Below, piece after piece: positions 19,539 to 28,986 of a DNA stretch of 64,000 nucleotides. The notes beneath the pieces were generated by a model, which saw nothing but the letters and a program-made list of their open reading frames with translations, did not search any database and was not told the origin of the DNA. A program made the translations under genes and the position numbers. Source of the stretch: Mesostigma viride (Eukaryota > Streptophyta > Mesostigmatophyceae > Mesostigmatales > Mesostigmataceae); NCBI GenBank assembly GCA_009746045.1, contig RPFO01000389.1:1600982-1664981 (forward strand), written 5' to 3'. Numbering within the stretch: the first letter of the stretch is position 1; every line of letters begins with the position of its first letter.

Positions 19539-21310
19539 CACGTCGTCTGTAGCCACACCTATTTTTAGGACTGAGTTCAACTCAGTCCTAAATTTAGGAC
19601 TGAGATTTGGGGTTTCGTAGAAAATTTGCCCCGATCGGAAGGTTTGTCAAAAAAATTCCCTCAAAATTTATTCAAATACTACGTGAAAAGATCTTTCTTG
19701 GACATATTTTTGCGATTTTTTTGGATTTGGTATGAGCGGCTAAATGTACGGTCAAAGAACAGGTGGTAAGGGTACTTTTCCACGTGAAACGTGAGTTCCG
19801 GAAATGCACGACCTAGCCATGGCGGCTTGCGCCCATGCATGCAGTTTACGTTTTCCGACGATATAGCTGGCCAAACTCAGGAAATAGTTTTTATATATCC
19901 TAGAGATGATACAAGTCAATTTTCAGCTCGCGGGGATGCGATTTACTAGGTGTCGGCACCGTTCTTGCTGGAAAAAGCTGCGATCAGGCAGGCCGACGGA
20001 ATTGATTACTACAACTGCTTTCCGGCGAAATTCGAAGGATTTATAGGTATCGTTCTACCTTTTATCATGCATTGTCATAGAATTGACTTAGTGGCAGTAT
20101 AGATTTGATGATTTCGACCACTCTGTCACGTCATGGTGTGTGTGCCTCAAAGTGCCACTTTTGCGGGCACCGCCTGGGCCAAGGTAACGCCAGCCATGCA
20201 AGGTAAAGCCGGAATATCGTTGTCTCATCATTTCTTGATGTTCTTACATGAGTTTAAGCTTGCGAGGTGTTGCCGGTTTCGAGTCTTGATGCTCTTTCTT
20301 GACCGTTGCCTGCCCCTCTCCAAAACCCCCTTTTTAGATGATGTTGCCAGGCATTTGCCTTGCCCTGGTGTAGTTGTGCAGGTTTTTAGGCGCTGTATGG
20401 GTTTAAACACCTTCATAGATGTTAGTTGTTCTTTTGCTACGTTCATACTGCATAATTGTGTGGCCATGGGCCTCGTCAAGGGTGCTTTCAAGCTTATATG
20501 GGTGAGTGAAAGATCTTGGTGGTAAACCACTGTCATCATGTGCCAGCAAGTATGTTGGCCATGCCATGGCAAGGCAAAACAGTTTTATCCATGTCCATTC
20601 TTGTTAGAGACACTTGAAGTATGCTTAACCTGCCCAATACATGGGTGGTTAACACACACAAAAAAACCTTTCGTGGGTAGGTATCCAAACCCATTCCCTA
20701 CGTGCTTGCATAGGCTCTCACACATTATAAGGTATAATATAACTGCAATATGATGATGCAAGCATGTTGTCCTATTATGCTGGAAGGGAAATGAGTTGAT
20801 TGGCATGGTTGGTGGCCACGGTGGTGTGTAGTACGACCGCACTCCCATGCTAGCATTTTGTTACCAAGGCCCAGTCCTATTTCTAGGACTGGCAGTGTTT
20901 TGCATGTTTCAGGCAGTGCCAGTGGCCGAATTGAGTCCAGTTTTTTGCCACAGTTCAAGAACTCTAATATCTACATGCCTATGATTTTTAATAGTGAATA
21001 TGGATTTTATTGGATTTTACACACTCGTGCTTCCTCAGAAAATTCCAAAATCGCGGGTAAGGGTTGAGAGTCATGTATAATTTTACATGATTTGGTCAAC
21101 ATATGATTTTTTAAGCACATGCCCAAGCATTAGCATGATATTGAGTGCTATGATGCATATCAAACATATGGGGTACTGAACGCAAATGGTTTTCACCTTT
21201 GCGGAGTGCCTGATCAGAATATGGGGTACCCCCCTACCCTTACCGCCACATGATCTCAAAGATGGTATACTCAGTCCTATTTTTAGGACTGAGTTTCTAC
21301 AGGGGACGTG
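19539..21310. mobile_element. second TTAA-flanked non-autonomous element
   Basis: The 1772-bp segment is flanked by TTAA at 19535-19538 and 21311-21314. The ends are inverted: left CACGTCGTCTGTAG, right read backwards CACGTCCCCTGTAG. Subterminal AGGACTGAG/CTCAGTCCT motifs repeat near both ends (19567-19604 and 21270-21293), recalling the ACTGAGTCC motifs of the 2564-4278 element. Size and TTAA borders also match that element, but the terminal bases differ. No transposase is encoded. It is likely a piggyBac-like relative. Confidence 0.65.
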
Positions 21311-21414
21311 TTAACGCGGCATTGAGCCAAAGTGTAGGCGTCAGGCTACTTTTGGCTGCGGAGGCGGCCATTTTTTGCCGGACTTCAGGACTCCGGAATA
21401 GTAGGGGACCCGCT

Positions 21415-21442
21415 ATTAATTAATTAATTAATTAATTAATTA
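21415..21442. repeat. (TTAA)n simple repeat
   Basis: About seven perfect ttaa/aatt units. Shorter runs of the same type occur near 15807, 16247 and 50281. Confidence 0.9.
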
Positions 21443-21518
21443 AGAACATACCTCCGACCCCGTGATATACTCAAAATCCCGCCGCTAATAGCCGGCTAAG
21501 TGAGACGAATCTATCTAA

Positions 21519-21760
21519 GGCCGGGTCCACACGGGCAAAACTCACAGGGAAAACTGGCCGGGGAAAACCTCTCGGCACGGGTCGGCGCGCGGTTATGACA
21601 GATAGTATCAGAGAGGCCAGGGGGCGAAGTGCCGGAAGTAACCGTCAAAACCTCTGTTTCCCGCCCGGGATTTTCGCATTCCTGCGGGAAAAATTTCGCC
21701 TGGCGAGGCCTTCCCAACCCGGCCAGTTTGCCCATGAGTTTTGCCCGTGTGGACCCGGCC
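21519..21760. mobile_element. MITE, PIF/Harbinger-like
   Basis: The 242-bp element has a perfect 26-bp terminal inverted repeat starting GGCCGGGTCCACACGGGC, with weaker pairing to about 47 bp. It is flanked by TAA at 21516-21518 and 21761-21763. A 3-bp TAA duplication and GG-starting termini fit PIF/Harbinger MITEs. It is non-coding. Confidence 0.85.
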
Positions 21761-21763
21761 TAA

Positions 21764-22946
21764 CTCTCATGATTGTGACATTACAGTTTCAGTTTGTCTA
21801 GGAAGCAAAATCGGCCATGTTGACATTCGAATGCTGCAAGTACTCAACATAGCTAGTTAGTTCGGGTAATTCAGTTACTAGGCATAGGCCGAGCTCGGCA
21901 GGGAACAGGGAACCCGGAACAGAGAACATAGCAAGCGCAAGGCTACGACAAGATGAACTCATGCTTAGCCGGATCTGAAATGAGGTGATCAACTCTAGAG
22001 CAAAGTGGCAGACTGGCAGCTCCGCAACCTTGCTATAAGCCTATCACCCAAGAGGAGGGGGGACATACCCCCCCATTTTCCTACTCGAGCGCGCACACTT
22101 TTTTGCCGTCCAACGCCGTCCGTCGCCAGCCAAAGTGAAAAATCGTGGAGCGTACACCTTTGCCAAATTTGGTCTGTCGGGGCGGTTTGGAGTGCGCTTG
22201 AGCAAGTAGGCTCTTTACAAGCCACGTGGCAGACTTTTGGCGGTTAGCCTACTGCAGCGGTGACGGGAGGGCTTCGCAGCTGTCAACCCATAATAGTCCG
22301 GGAATGGGTTTTTGGCATTTTTTGACCCCTGAAAATAAAAAAAAAATCATAACTCATAGACCACAACTCCAAATACCCCCAACCAAGGTGCTAGGAATAT
22401 CTACACTTCAAGGGCTTTCACAATATGCAATAATATCATGATTTTATAAAGTGGTTTGCAAGATATTTAATGTCAAAGTTGGCCAAAAGACGATCATTTT
22501 CAGGCAAGGGAAATCCCCTTAGTAGTTTACCCCTGCAGGGAGGGTTCTAAAAAATTATTCTGGGGTTGGACAATGTCAATAGATAGTGCCACCATGCTTT
22601 CCTTGGGTCAGACCGCACGGATAGCCCAACTGACCTATATAATCCGCTCACTTACGTGTGTGGGTTACGCGCGCGTATGCAGCTATCCATGAATTGCCAC
22701 ACACTTATGCATTGTATACAGCCACATAGGACTGTCGAAAGTGCTGGAAAACAAAGAAGTTGCTAAACCAGCACCAACGGAATGGCATCCTCCAAAGAAA
22801 CACCACAAACTGAGCAGATTTGGGGCTAATAGCACTCATACAGCAGGCATGGAAACCTGCTGCAAGAGGCACTGATACACTCGTGAAACAAGGATGCATA
22901 AACGACAGATTCCCGTGCAAACGACATGCAAACACGTTGCCGCGTA
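21764..22946. other. non-coding stretch
   Basis: No gene, RNA or element border was recognised. The stretch 22320-22480 is AT-rich and resembles the composition of the AT-rich dispersed repeats without a clear match. Confidence 0.4.
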
Positions 22947-22954
22947 CCTGGCTC

Positions 22955-23152
22955 CAGTGTGAGCTAGTACGCCGTATTATACGCCGTATTATACGAACTA
23001 CGCAATACGCCGAGGTTCGGCGTATTGCCGTACTAGCTAGAAATTTTGCTAGTAGTACGCCGTATTATACGCGTATAATACACGTATTATACGAAATACG
23101 CAATACGCCGAGGTTTTGCCGTATTGCCGTATTGCCGTACTGGCTCACACTG
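22955..23152. mobile_element. hAT-type MITE
   Basis: The 198-bp element begins CAGTGTGAGCTAGTACG and ends with its inverse (CGTACTGGCTCACACTG, one mismatch). It is flanked by a perfect 8-bp duplication CCTGGCTC at 22947-22954 and 23153-23160. CAG-type termini with an 8-bp duplication are diagnostic of hAT elements. The interior is built of CGTATTA and GCCGTATT repeats that can fold back. It is non-coding. Confidence 0.92.
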
Positions 23153-23160
23153 CCTGGCTC

Positions 23161-23760
23161 GATCACGACCTTTCCGGGTTCTGCTGGCCGGGACCCTCAT
23201 ATCTCACACGGGCTAATGCTTTCCAGGCATAGGCCGCCATAGCCTGATAATGAATGCATCCACCATGATTACCAGGTTGATGTTCTGTGCAAAGATGACC
23301 TATAAACGCATCCGAATTCACAGGGACGCTGCTGCGGATGTCCAGTACCAAAACTGGGTGCTCGGGCTGGCAAAGCCTGCCCGGCCATAAGAAGAAAATC
23401 GAAATATGACGTGCCATTACTCATCTGGTACTGGCGACCAAGAAATCAGTAATTCCCTACCTGTATTTTCCCAATGCTATACATCTGGCCACCCCTGACC
23501 TACGAAAATCACGCATCATCATTCTGAGCAACATTCTGAACCGTTACAAGCCGCGAGACGCAAATTTCCATGACAACGGCACGCTGGCAGCCATATCTAG
23601 TTACGCGCGCGCGAGTGAAAATTTCCCGCCAAAGTCACGTGATACTTTCTCAATACACGTTGTAATTACCAGGCTATGGCGAATATTACCCCCAAACCTA
23701 TGCATCACCTTCGTCCCTAAGTGTTCCCAGACCCACCGGACAACTTCCCTCCGTCACGGG
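23161..23760. other. non-coding stretch
   Basis: No gene was recognised between the hAT MITE and the hairpin cluster. The short frames lack motifs. Confidence 0.4.
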
Positions 23761-23829
23761 TGGCGCGGCGCTCCTGGAATTGAGCGCCGCGCCACCGGGG
23801 GTAAAACAGTTCGATATATCGAACTGTTT
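23761..23829. repeat. 13-bp stem hairpin followed by 26-bp perfect palindrome
   Basis: The arms TGGCGCGGCGCTC (23761-23773) and its exact complement (23782-23794) enclose an 8-nt loop. Ten bases later, a perfect 26-bp palindrome centred on GATATATC (23804-23829) begins. The pair sits immediately outside the fold-back LTR-like repeat. Confidence 0.9.
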
Positions 23830-23854
23830 CCGGACTATGGGTTAAGTCGCGTAA

Positions 23855-24228
23855 CAACCTGTTACAGTTACGGACGTAAATTAGGCTCTCTGCCTCAGTC
23901 GTTCCTAGGTTTACGTGTAGCTTGTACCAGTGGACAATGTTGATTATGTGTCCCGGTACCGTGGTGCACTGGGTGCATTTGGCGCCGCGCCGCGTACTTT
24001 AGTAGTGGTCCTTATCCTTCGCGTAGAATGTAGCGGACCAGCGTGCATCTGTGCATCTGTAGGCCAGGGCCATGTCGGCCCGAGCATGCTGGACCGTTGG
24101 TGATCATTTATGCACGTCCTACCCCTCATGTTGGCACTCGGCGTGTGTTATGAATTGTAACACATCTAGCTAGGGTCATGGCAGTTTAGGTGTTACCTTT
24201 GTTATCTTGGAGTAAACGGGTTTTTGTT
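23855..24228 (+). repeat. LTR/leader repeat, inverted copy (fold-back arm 1)
   Basis: This is the reverse complement of most of 24385-24770, and also of 8935-9346. It runs from the TCGCGTAACAA edge to the gagtaaacgggtttt block at about 24228, where it passes abruptly into the minus-sense RG-rich ORF copy. Confidence 0.8.
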
Positions 24229-24378
24229 ACGACTCTGCCCTCTACCTCCCCCTCTACCTAATCCACGTCTAATACTACCTAAATTAGTGAGGCCACCTCT
24301 ACTTAATCCCTGTGCGAAAGACGAACGTGACGAGCTGGATCTCAATGCATTAACATAAGTACGACTATAATATGCCAT
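24202..24378 (-). pseudogene. second copy of the RG-rich leader ORF
   Basis: It starts MAYYSRTYVNALRSSSSRSS and continues through SFAQGLSRGGLTNLGSIR into GRGGGRG, matching the ORF at 8631-8933. After about 50 codons it is cut by the inverted repeat arm, so it is truncated. It supports the idea that this small ORF is a regular part of the element family. Confidence 0.6.
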
Positions 24379-24384
24379 AGGCCA

Positions 24385-24770
24385 TTCAACCAAAACCCGT
24401 TTACTCCAGGGTAACGAAGGAAACACTACTACACTGCCATGACCCTAGCTATATGTGTCAATTCATTAACACACGCCGAGTGCCAACACGAGGGGTAGAA
24501 CGTGCATAAATGATCACAAACGGTCCAGCATGCTCGGGCCGACATGGCCCTCGCCTACAAATGCACAGATGCACGTTGGTCCACTACATTCTAACCGAAG
24601 GATAAGGACCACTACTAAAGTACGCGGCGCGACGCCAAATGCATCCAATGCACCACGGTACCGGGACAACAGTGTCCACCGGTACAAGCTACACGTAAAC
24701 CTAGGAACGACAGAGGCAAAGGACCTAATTTACGTCCGTAACTGTGACAGATTGTTACGCGACGTACCTC
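24385..24770 (-). repeat. LTR/leader repeat, copy 2 (fold-back arm 2)
   Basis: It has the same orientation as 8935-9346 and is closely similar. Its outer edge on the minus strand starts TACGTCGCGTAACA, directly preceded by a purine tract (24771-24785). It could be the 3' LTR of the element to its right or the 5' LTR of a truncated copy to its left. Confidence 0.7.
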
Positions 24771-24785
24771 CCCCCCCACAAAGGT
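24771..24785 (-). other. polypurine tract next to the LTR-like repeat
   Basis: Read on the minus strand it is GTGGGGGGGGGAGG, immediately before the LTR-like edge TACGTCGCGTAACA. This is the usual arrangement of a plus-strand primer and 3' LTR for a minus-strand element. Confidence 0.5.
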
Positions 24786-24963
24786 AGGGAGCCCTCTCCC
24801 TACGCACAGGGAGGAAACCAAAGGAGTAGGAATAACCTAACGCACCCAACACAAGTCCAGCACAATCGACAGACCATCCAAGGTACAAAGCACAAACATG
24901 TAAACTCGGTTCCACCCCGAGTGGTGTAGGGTTCGCCAGCACCAAGCCTGGTGTGAGGTTCCC

Positions 24964-25400
24964 CTAACTGCCTGGCACGGAGGCCTTGCCGGGAGGGACG
25001 GCACTGGGCAGGACACACAGAGTAAACAATGTTAACACCAAGGACCAAGAACGACCAACCAACTGGCCAGGCCATGAGGGCGACTCTATATACCCGAGGG
25101 ACAACACCCTCAGGTCGGGCCTAAGGCCCACTATCGAGTTGCCATCAGTGTGGAAGGTACCACGAGTGGCCATCAGAACATCCAGATATGCATGGTAGTG
25201 AGCCACATCATCAGCATTGTCATGCCTGTCTACCTTGAGGAACACGTACATCGGCCCAAACGCCGTGAGGAAAGAGGCCCAGGAAGGCCCAATAGTACCG
25301 GTGCTGGGTGAGGACCACCTGGCCCCTAGCCCAGTCCAGAAAACCGCAGGCGAAAAGCCGAAGGAAAGGCTCAACAGCCACCAAGCAGACGGCCCGAAGG
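24964..25400 (-). CDS. unrecognised ORF C downstream of pol in G3
   Basis: This open frame directly follows ORF B in another frame, with the ORF B stop at 25371-25373 inside it. It has no ATG, so if used it is read by frameshift or splicing. Its sequence is well balanced (GPMYVFLKVDRHDNADDVAHY, LDVLMATRGTFHTDGNSIVGL), with a hydrophobic C-terminal stretch. No family was recognised. I see it as the C-terminal part of a protein whose body is ORF B. Confidence 0.4.
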
Positions 25401-26765
25401 AGCAGCTAGGCGGTGATACCGAATCCGGTTACGCAGACCCGTAGGAAAGAACAGGTCCAACAGCGGCTCAACGTTGGCCGGCCACAAACGGATGTGACGG
25501 ATCTCGCGAGCCCGCCATCGGCGTGCACACTGACGCGACCCGAAGGTCTCCAAGTACTCACTAGCCCTCGGAGGAGGGTGGCCGCGGGCGTCCAAACCCT
25601 GTCCAGGAAGGGGCACTGGACGGCGGGCATCCCACTCTAGGGCGGGCTGTAGGTGCACCGCAGCATACGTCGCACCGGGCGCGACAGGATACTCTACCGT
25701 GAGGGCATCCGAAGCCATGATGCCCAGAGGCGGAGGATAAGCCCACTGGTAGCCGCCGTAGGTGTCCAAGTCGTTATGACGCCTAGCCCAGCGGTAGAGG
25801 ACGCGGCGCACTAAAATCTCACCCTGAAACACTGGGTCAGCCACAATCACCATGTCAAAGGGGGGCCGGTCCGTGTCAATGGGGAGATTGCGGTCCCGCG
25901 GCGACCTGCACACTTGCGAAAACCCGTAGGACATAGGGGAGAGGGAAAGCTCCTGGGCAGCGCGCGGGAGGTCACACTGGCGACACGCATTCACCGACAT
26001 ACCATACCCGGGAACTGCCGAATCCCGCGACTCAGGAGTCTGATGTACAACGGAAGGAGCGCGATCCCGATCACCTTGGGCCAACTCCCTGAGAGAGTCG
26101 GCAGCGCGAAGGGCGCGCTGATCAGCGCCGCTGGTCCTGACGACCGTAGCCAGCGTGCGAGTGCCCGAAGGGGCAGGGGCCGGAACAGGGGTAGGAACAG
26201 GCGCGGGCGCAGAGGGGGCCGGAACCACTGGAGACCACGACGGACCTGCGACCGAGGAGGACGACGTGGCCTCCGACGGGGGCACACCCTCAGGCCACAT
26301 GTTAAACACAGGACCCGTAGGGGGATGCGCCTTGTCATAGAACTGGCTGCCATCAAGAAGGCTCCAGTCCGGCACCGGAATCCTCTGAGGGGGGCCACAC
26401 TCCCAGAGCCTAGGCAGCCCACTAGGGTCGCCAAAGAAACCCCGCGATGGTTGCGAGGGAGCCTGGGAAGGCCCGGGAGCAGCAGCAGCGGGCAAAAACG
26501 CCGCGACAGAGGACTCGCGCTGAGGCGCAGGCAGGGCGACCGCAGTCGCCGAGGTAGCGGTAGGCGTAGGAGCAACAGCAGCGGCAGGCGCCACATTAGG
26601 CGCGACGGCAGAGGGACCCACGCCAGAGGACGACTGAGCCGCCATGAACGTCCCGAATGCAGAGACTAATGACTGAATCTGTGCCTGCATGGCGGACACT
26701 GTAACCGCCAGGTTGGCAGTCGCTGGGTCCGCACCCGGAGGGGTAGGAGACGGCTCTGTCGACAC
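25371..26765 (-). CDS. unrecognised ORF B downstream of pol in G3
   Basis: The frame has 464 codons. An N-terminal helical segment (AVTVSAMQAQIQSLVSAFGTFM, about 25-46) is followed by a long Ala/Pro/Ser-rich region to about 240. A more structured part then contains MSVNACRQCDLPRAAQELSLS, DMVIVADPVFQGEILVRRVLYRW and PPLGIMASDALTVEYPV. A coiled-coil helix plus Pro-rich region is Gag-like, but there is no zinc knuckle and its position is 3' of a chromodomain. It overlaps ORF A by 100 bp in another frame. The function is unknown. Confidence 0.5.
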   Translation of the reverse strand: MSTEPSPTPPGADPATANLAVTVSAMQAQIQSLVSAFGTFMAAQSSSGVGPSAVAPNVAPAAAVAPTPTATSATAVALPAPQRESSVAAFLPAAAAPGPSQAPSQPSRGFFGDPSGLPRLWECGPPQRIPVPDWSLLDGSQFYDKAHPPTGPVFNMWPEGVPPSEATSSSSVAGPSWSPVVPAPSAPAPVPTPVPAPAPSGTRTLATVVRTSGADQRALRAADSLRELAQGDRDRAPSVVHQTPESRDSAVPGYGMSVNACRQCDLPRAAQELSLSPMSYGFSQVCRSPRDRNLPIDTDRPPFDMVIVADPVFQGEILVRRVLYRWARRHNDLDTYGGYQWAYPPPLGIMASDALTVEYPVAPGATYAAVHLQPALEWDARRPVPLPGQGLDARGHPPPRASEYLETFGSRQCARRWRAREIRHIRLWPANVEPLLDLFFPTGLRNRIRYHRLAAPSGRLLGGC

Positions 26766-27418
26766 GCGTCTAGTCGACGCTGGCGACGAAGGAACAGGGG
26801 ATTAGGCGCCGAAACGGAGGAGGAGGAGGCGGCCGCCGAAGCCGAATACTCGGGGGTGTACTGAACCTCCGCCGGCACATCCTGGGAAGGCTGGTAACCC
26901 TGGGGGAACACTCCCGCTGACTGGTCCGCTATCCCCATGAATTCCACGGCCCTGAGAAGGTCACAAGGCGCGTCGTCTAACTCGGCATCCCCAACGGTAG
27001 GGAGCCAGAAGAAAATCTCCCGGAGGCGAGCACGACCATCAGGAGTAGAGAGGTAGGAAAAGATTCGCGGACCCTGCAAGACCGCCGCTACCTGCTCCAA
27101 GGCTGGACACCGGGAGCCACAACCCAGGAGGCAATGCCCCGCATAATCAAAGCTGTGAATCACAAGGTGCTGCCCCAGTGGGTCAGAGGCGTACCATGGC
27201 ACCCCAAGCAGCGCAGACCTAACTAAGGAGGCCCGGTCGGCCGGAAGAGCCGAATGCACGTGGCCGCTTGGATAACAACTCCGTGCGACCCATCGGCCGG
27301 GGAGCACTTCGCAGAAAAGCTGGGGATCCGGAACGGGAGCCGTAGGGGCAGGCCGGGGATCCTCCGAAGGGGTAGGCGTGGCCATGACGGCTGCGGAGGG
27401 GGGGGAACAACCAACCAC
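26666..27418 (-). CDS. unrecognised ORF A downstream of pol in G3
   Basis: This ORF has 250 codons with an ATG. A Pro-rich start is followed by an ordered region with several Cys and Trp (FCEVLPGRWVARSCYPSGH, LVIHSFDYAGHCLLGCGSRC, IFSYLSTPDGRARLREIFFWLP), and a Ser/Ala stretch. After that the frame turns Arg-rich and probably non-native (LRRQRRLDACRQ), while the likely continuation is ORF B in the -1 frame. It starts 44 bp after the chromodomain stop. No family was recognised. It may be one protein with ORFs B and C. Confidence 0.5.
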   Translation of the reverse strand: MVGCSPPSAAVMATPTPSEDPRPAPTAPVPDPQLFCEVLPGRWVARSCYPSGHVHSALPADRASLVRSALLGVPWYASDPLGQHLVIHSFDYAGHCLLGCGSRCPALEQVAAVLQGPRIFSYLSTPDGRARLREIFFWLPTVGDAELDDAPCDLLRAVEFMGIADQSAGVFPQGYQPSQDVPAEVQYTPEYSASAAASSSSVSAPNPLFLRRQRRLDACRQSRLLPLRVRTQRLPTWRLQCPPCRHRFSH

Positions 27419-27461
27419 CCGTCGACAGCAATCATAATATAAGAAAGGAGAAGGTCTACAA

Positions 27462-27600
27462 CTAGAGTTTATGCAGGGTTTTGTACTCCTGCAGAAGGCG
27501 ACTACACCTATCTAGTTCACTCTCAGTATACCACACCTTATCTACTTCACTACGGGCGTACATCCATTTGACCTTGTATTGGCGCTGAGTACCGCGACCC
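27462..27600 (-). pseudogene. chromodomain-like C-terminus of integrase
   Basis: The open segment reads GTQRQYKVKWMYARSEVD, then KVWYTESELDRCSRLLQEYK, ending HKL*. The pattern Y-x-V-K-W, an acidic/aromatic strand and a C-terminal helix (LLQEY) match a chromodomain fused to integrase. In G2 the segment VESIVAHRDIK (near 31745) looks like the start of the same domain. Such domains guide integration to chromatin marks in chromoviruses. The upstream part is cut off at 27600 by LINE and repeat DNA. Confidence 0.55.
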
Positions 27601-27655
27601 AGAGGGGACACCCCTAAAGGGCACTTTTCTGGAAACCATACCTATGCATGTGCTA
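27601..27655 (-). repeat. short LINE RT fragment
   Basis: It matches 17110-17165 (shared blocks aggtatggttt-cagaaaagtgc and tttaggggtgtc), so it is a piece of the same LINE family. It borders the AT-rich repeat at 27656, as the first copy does. Confidence 0.6.
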
Positions 27656-28080
27656 AAAATCCAATGATGGTTGGGAACCATAAATATGATTTTAAAAAAA
27701 TTTCCAACCACTTGGGGGGGGTACTAGCCCCCACCAGATGCCGGTTACGCGCTAAAAATATAAAAAGACGCTTCTTTTGGCATATTTTCCCTAGGACAAT
27801 GGGCAAACATATTTGGACCAAATCATATATTTCCATATAGTTCCCCCACTTTTGAGAAAGTCTGCCTAATTTTTGAGCACAAAATTATGATGTTTAGACA
27901 CATTGATGGATTTTCCCGCAAAAGGGTCCTTTTTTAAACAAAAAATAATAAAACAAATCATAAACACATGGAATCATACCATACATATCTTATATTTTCA
28001 AATACTAGAGAGGGGGGGACATGCAGCCCCAAATTTTCAGGTCATTCTGACAAGTGCAGCCTTATTTGATGGATATTCCT
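27656..28080 (-). repeat. AT-rich dispersed repeat, copy 2
   Basis: This is the counterpart of 16430-16770 in the opposite orientation. It is non-coding, with a C-run and G-run motif. It separates G3 from the Mutator-like transposase. Confidence 0.55.
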
Positions 28081-28118
28081 AGATTGCCACGTGGCAGCGC
28101 CAGACACTAGCAAAAAGC

Positions 28119-28361
28119 TCATTCATCATCACTATAGGCCTCCCCAGGGTCGCAGTCTTGGCAGTACCACTCCCCCTTTGGCACAGTTTCGAGGGTGAGA
28201 CCGGTGCACAGCATGTGGGCCCCCTGCACACAATCAGTGCCACCACAGATGAGGAAGGGGTTGTGAGTTGTGTGTGTGGGGCCACCGCTGAACATGCACA
28301 GTCTAGCATCAACATCCATGTCATCCCCATCCTCGATCATCCCCTGCCCCCCCCTCCTCAT
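28119..28361 (-). pseudogene. PHD finger at the transposase C-terminus
   Basis: The sequence LCMFSGG...LICGGTDCVQGAHMLCTG...WYCQDCDPG gives the C4HC3 pattern and the conserved Trp two residues before the final C-x2-C pair. PHD fingers read histone tails. It lies on the same strand, about 1 kb after the DDE core. Whether it is fused to the transposase depends on the unresolved frames between. It ends SDDE*, an acidic tail. Confidence 0.65.
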
Positions 28362-28986
28362 AGTGCACCCCCTTGCTGTATGTGCAGCGGTCCTGCTTGC
28401 CCTCCTTCCAGTGCCTTTTCTTCTTCTCTAACTTCCTTTTCATCTTGCGCCGCTTCCAGTCATGCTGCCCCTTGAGCTGCTGCTGCCACTCCCTCTTGGT
28501 GATGATAATCCCCAGCTGCGCCTCGACAGCGGCGGTCACTGTCACACCCAGTTCCTCTGCATCCTCTAGCCACCACTGTTCACCGTGCTGCACGTGCAGT
28601 ATGCCCACCGCGCATGCACCTGGGTACAGCCCTGCCCCAAACCCGCCCTTCCCACCGGGGACAGCCCTGATCTGCTGGGAGTGCAGGAACTCATTCCTGT
28701 TGCTGCTGGCATCGTTATCTGTGGGTGCAGTTAACAACCAAAGCCAGAGCGTGAGCTCCTGGTCTTTCACGCACAGACGGGATGAGCCAAAGTTGCAGGA
28801 CAGCAACCTTTTAACCCGTGCACCAAGCCACGACCACGGTGAGCGGTTCCACGTCCAATGTGGGAGCCTCGGTTCGTGCTTGCCAAGATAGCTGGTCATC
28901 CCCCATGACCAAGCTATATTCTTTGCGTTGTTCCTCGTTCCCATCGGCGTGACGAGGCACGTGCAGGCGTGCAAGCAAATCCTCAA
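28321..28986 (-). pseudogene. linker region between the transposase core and PHD finger
   Basis: An open frame of 221 codons ends in a highly basic, charged helix (WKRRKMKRKLEKKKRHWKEG), possibly a nuclear-localisation signal, just before the PHD finger. The N-terminal part has Trp-rich segments. No domain was recognised. It is counted as part of the transposase C-terminal half. Confidence 0.4.

Larger units (their letters stand above)
24430..27600 (-). mobile_element. 3' part of a chromodomain retroelement G3 with extra ORFs
   Basis: On the minus strand, a chromodomain-like C-terminus of pol (27462-27600) is followed by about 2.5 kb of open, GC-rich ORFs (27418 to 24964). A G-rich polypurine tract and an LTR-like repeat then follow. 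The chromodomain at the end of pol points to a chromovirus-type Ty3/gypsy element. Ty3/gypsy elements normally end soon after integrase, so the long downstream ORFs are additional. The 5' part is missing beyond 27600, where LINE and AT-rich repeat DNA begins. Confidence 0.5.

Noticed and set aside
25914-26669. Long plus-strand Arg-rich ORF opposite ORF B
   Set aside because: Composition (RGRNRGRNRRGRRGG) is what the complement of the Ala/Pro-rich ORF B would give; it is a shadow frame.
26666-26765. Programmed -1 frameshift between ORF A and ORF B
   Set aside because: The shift direction fits, but I could not point to a convincing slippery heptamer and pseudoknot; a mutation or an intron explains it equally well.
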